This document shows, piece after piece, positions 15,852-16,531 of a DNA stretch of 16,531 bases. The DNA comes from an uncultured Clostridia bacterium (GTDB lineage Bacteria; Bacillota; Clostridia; Christensenellales; CAG-917): positions 1 through 16,531 of the forward strand of contig CAMGKS010000011.1 in NCBI GenBank assembly GCA_946056785.1, given 5' to 3'. The notes under the pieces were generated by a model, which was not told the DNA's origin, ran no database searches, and saw only the letters and a program-made list of their open reading frames with translations. The position numbers and the translations under genes were made by a program. Each line of letters opens with the position of its first letter. Within the stretch, counting starts at the first letter, position 1.

Positions 15852-16112
15852 TTTATTTACAGTACGTAATAATTTTATTGCTCGGCAGCAGCTACGTTTT
15901 TCGAAAGTTATAAACAAAAGGGTAAATTTTTATGATAAACGACGTAAACAAAAGTTTGCCTTTATGACGGTAGCGTTTTTAATAAAGAGATAATTAAGAC
16001 GCCAAGAAAATAAGGCGAACGGTTTCAAAAAAAACGCTTTGTCATTTAGTCCGACTTATTTTGCTATGCATTTTTAAAGGCAATTAATTTATACGGACAA
16101 AAAAAATAATGT
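15852..16112. other. Intergenic region between divergent genes
   Basis: Together with the leader at 15740-15822 this is a stretch of about 370 bases without a gene. I see only AT-rich DNA, the promoter of the zinc-ribbon gene and a weak promoter candidate for the small gene at 16113. Confidence 0.5.
16039..16067 (+). promoter_or_regulatory. Weak promoter candidate for small QDADDL gene
   Basis: TTGTCA (16039-16044), 17 bp spacer, TGCTAT (16062-16067). The -35 is good but the -10 is poor. It would give a leader of about 39 nt with an AAAGG that lies too far from the ATG. Confidence 0.3.
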
Positions 16113-16301
16113 ATGAATAAAACAATAAGATTTAGTCAAACTAAAAATATGAAGAAAAAACGTGATAAAAAAGGCAAGGCGGCAAAGAATAATCCGCCTA
16201 TCAAAGCGCCGTTTCTTAGCGCTATAGCAGACCCGAACGGTATGTATACGGGTATGCCGTCTATGGGTAAAGAACCTGTTCAGGACGCAGACGATTTATA
16301 A
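16113..16301 (+). CDS. Small conserved-looking hypothetical protein, C-terminal QDADDL
   Basis: A 62-residue protein with two halves. The N-terminal part (1-28) is strongly basic (KKKRDKKGKAAK); the C-terminal part reads DPNGMYTGMPSMGKEPVQDADDL, ending in an acidic tail. The pattern DP-G-YTG-P...P-QDADDL resembles short hypothetical proteins I associate with Clostridia, but I cannot verify this and no function is known to me. There is no clear Shine-Dalgarno at ATG 16113 or at the alternative ATG 16149 (Met13); an in-frame stop at 16107 prevents a longer form. The strong terminator right after the stop and normal codon use support a real gene. No signal peptide or membrane segment is visible. 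Confidence 0.65.
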   Translation: MNKTIRFSQTKNMKKKRDKKGKAAKNNPPIKAPFLSAIADPNGMYTGMPSMGKEPVQDADDL

Positions 16302-16330
16302 AAGATAAGGCATTGCCTTATCTTTTATTT
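16301..16330 (+). terminator. Intrinsic terminator of small QDADDL gene
   Basis: AAAGATAAGGCA (16301-16312) and TGCCTTATCTTT (16314-16325) are perfect 12-base arms, followed by TATTT. The stem begins at the last base of the stop codon. Confidence 0.9.
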
Positions 16331-16462
16331 TGCTTCGTTATCTTTGCTAAGCAAATTTCGGGGAAATCAAGATATTTTTTTGTAAATTGCGAGTAAAGCG
16401 TTTATCGCATTATCTTATAGTGTAATAAACGTAAAATCGATAAAGCCGAAAAAGATAGGAAT

Positions 16463-16492
16463 TTGTTTTATGCAATTTAAGCAGATTATAAT
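16463..16492 (+). promoter_or_regulatory. Promoter candidate at right edge
   Basis: TTGTTT (16463-16468), 18 bp spacer, perfect TATAAT (16487-16492). It would serve a gene beyond the window. Apart from this and an inverted repeat CGTTTAT/ATAAACG (16399-16405/16425-16431), nothing is seen in 16331-16531. Confidence 0.4.
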
Positions 16493-16531
16493 TTATTAAA
16501 GGCGAAATTTTTTGCACGGCTTTGGCTCGGT

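Overview
The window looks like chromosomal DNA of a low-GC, Gram-positive-type bacterium, most likely an uncultured gut Clostridia lineage. The evidence is a Bacillus/Clostridia-type gene order (Orn/Lys/Arg-decarboxylase-like gene, tmk, holB, ricT), AAGGAG-type ribosome binding sites, TTGACA/TATAAT-type promoters, a LeuRS of Clostridia type and a very large secreted lipoprotein built from surface-protein modules common in gut Firmicutes. TGA is used as a stop several times, so the code is standard. Genus-level placement cannot be made by eye.

Left part (1-7.98 kb), housekeeping. leuS and serS form a minus-strand operon from a near-consensus promoter at 3812-3840. The serS ribosome binding site contains the leuS stop codon. 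Divergently, a compact PLP-dependent decarboxylase-like gene (YaaO family), tmk, holB and ricT run on the plus strand with very short or negative spacing, as in the Bacillus subtilis yaaO-tmk-(darA-yaaR)-holB-ricT cluster, but darA and yaaR are absent. A second promoter sits in the end of the decarboxylase gene, so tmk-holB-ricT can be expressed independently. A 56-residue 2[4Fe-4S] ferredoxin follows with its own promoter and a symmetric terminator.

Middle (7.98-14.15 kb). An AT-rich spacer with a small palindrome leads into a membrane protein that looks like the C-terminal part of an HTH regulator whose DNA-binding domain is lost. Next is a 1727-residue lipoprotein. It has a lipobox, a HxxF/CxxC cell-surface module, MBG/Ig-like repeats, repeated 'GYxxxxxxVxG' modules of InlB-B-repeat type and a C-terminal GLUG-like beta-helix. 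It has no LPXTG motif, so lipid is the only visible anchor.

Right part (14.15-16.53 kb). This holds a noncoding AT-rich region with a degenerate tandem repeat array (about 14.34-14.74 kb), tRNA-Arg(CCT) on the minus strand with an excellent terminator, a minus-strand zinc-ribbon protein with a strong promoter, and a small plus-strand protein ending in a QDADDL motif and followed by a strong terminator.

I see no CRISPR array, transposase, integrase, toxin-antitoxin pair or defence gene. The best leads are the degenerate repeat array, the decarboxylase-like gene with an altered active-site motif and no Shine-Dalgarno, the delta' subunit without a P-loop, the large lipoprotein, and the small QDADDL protein.
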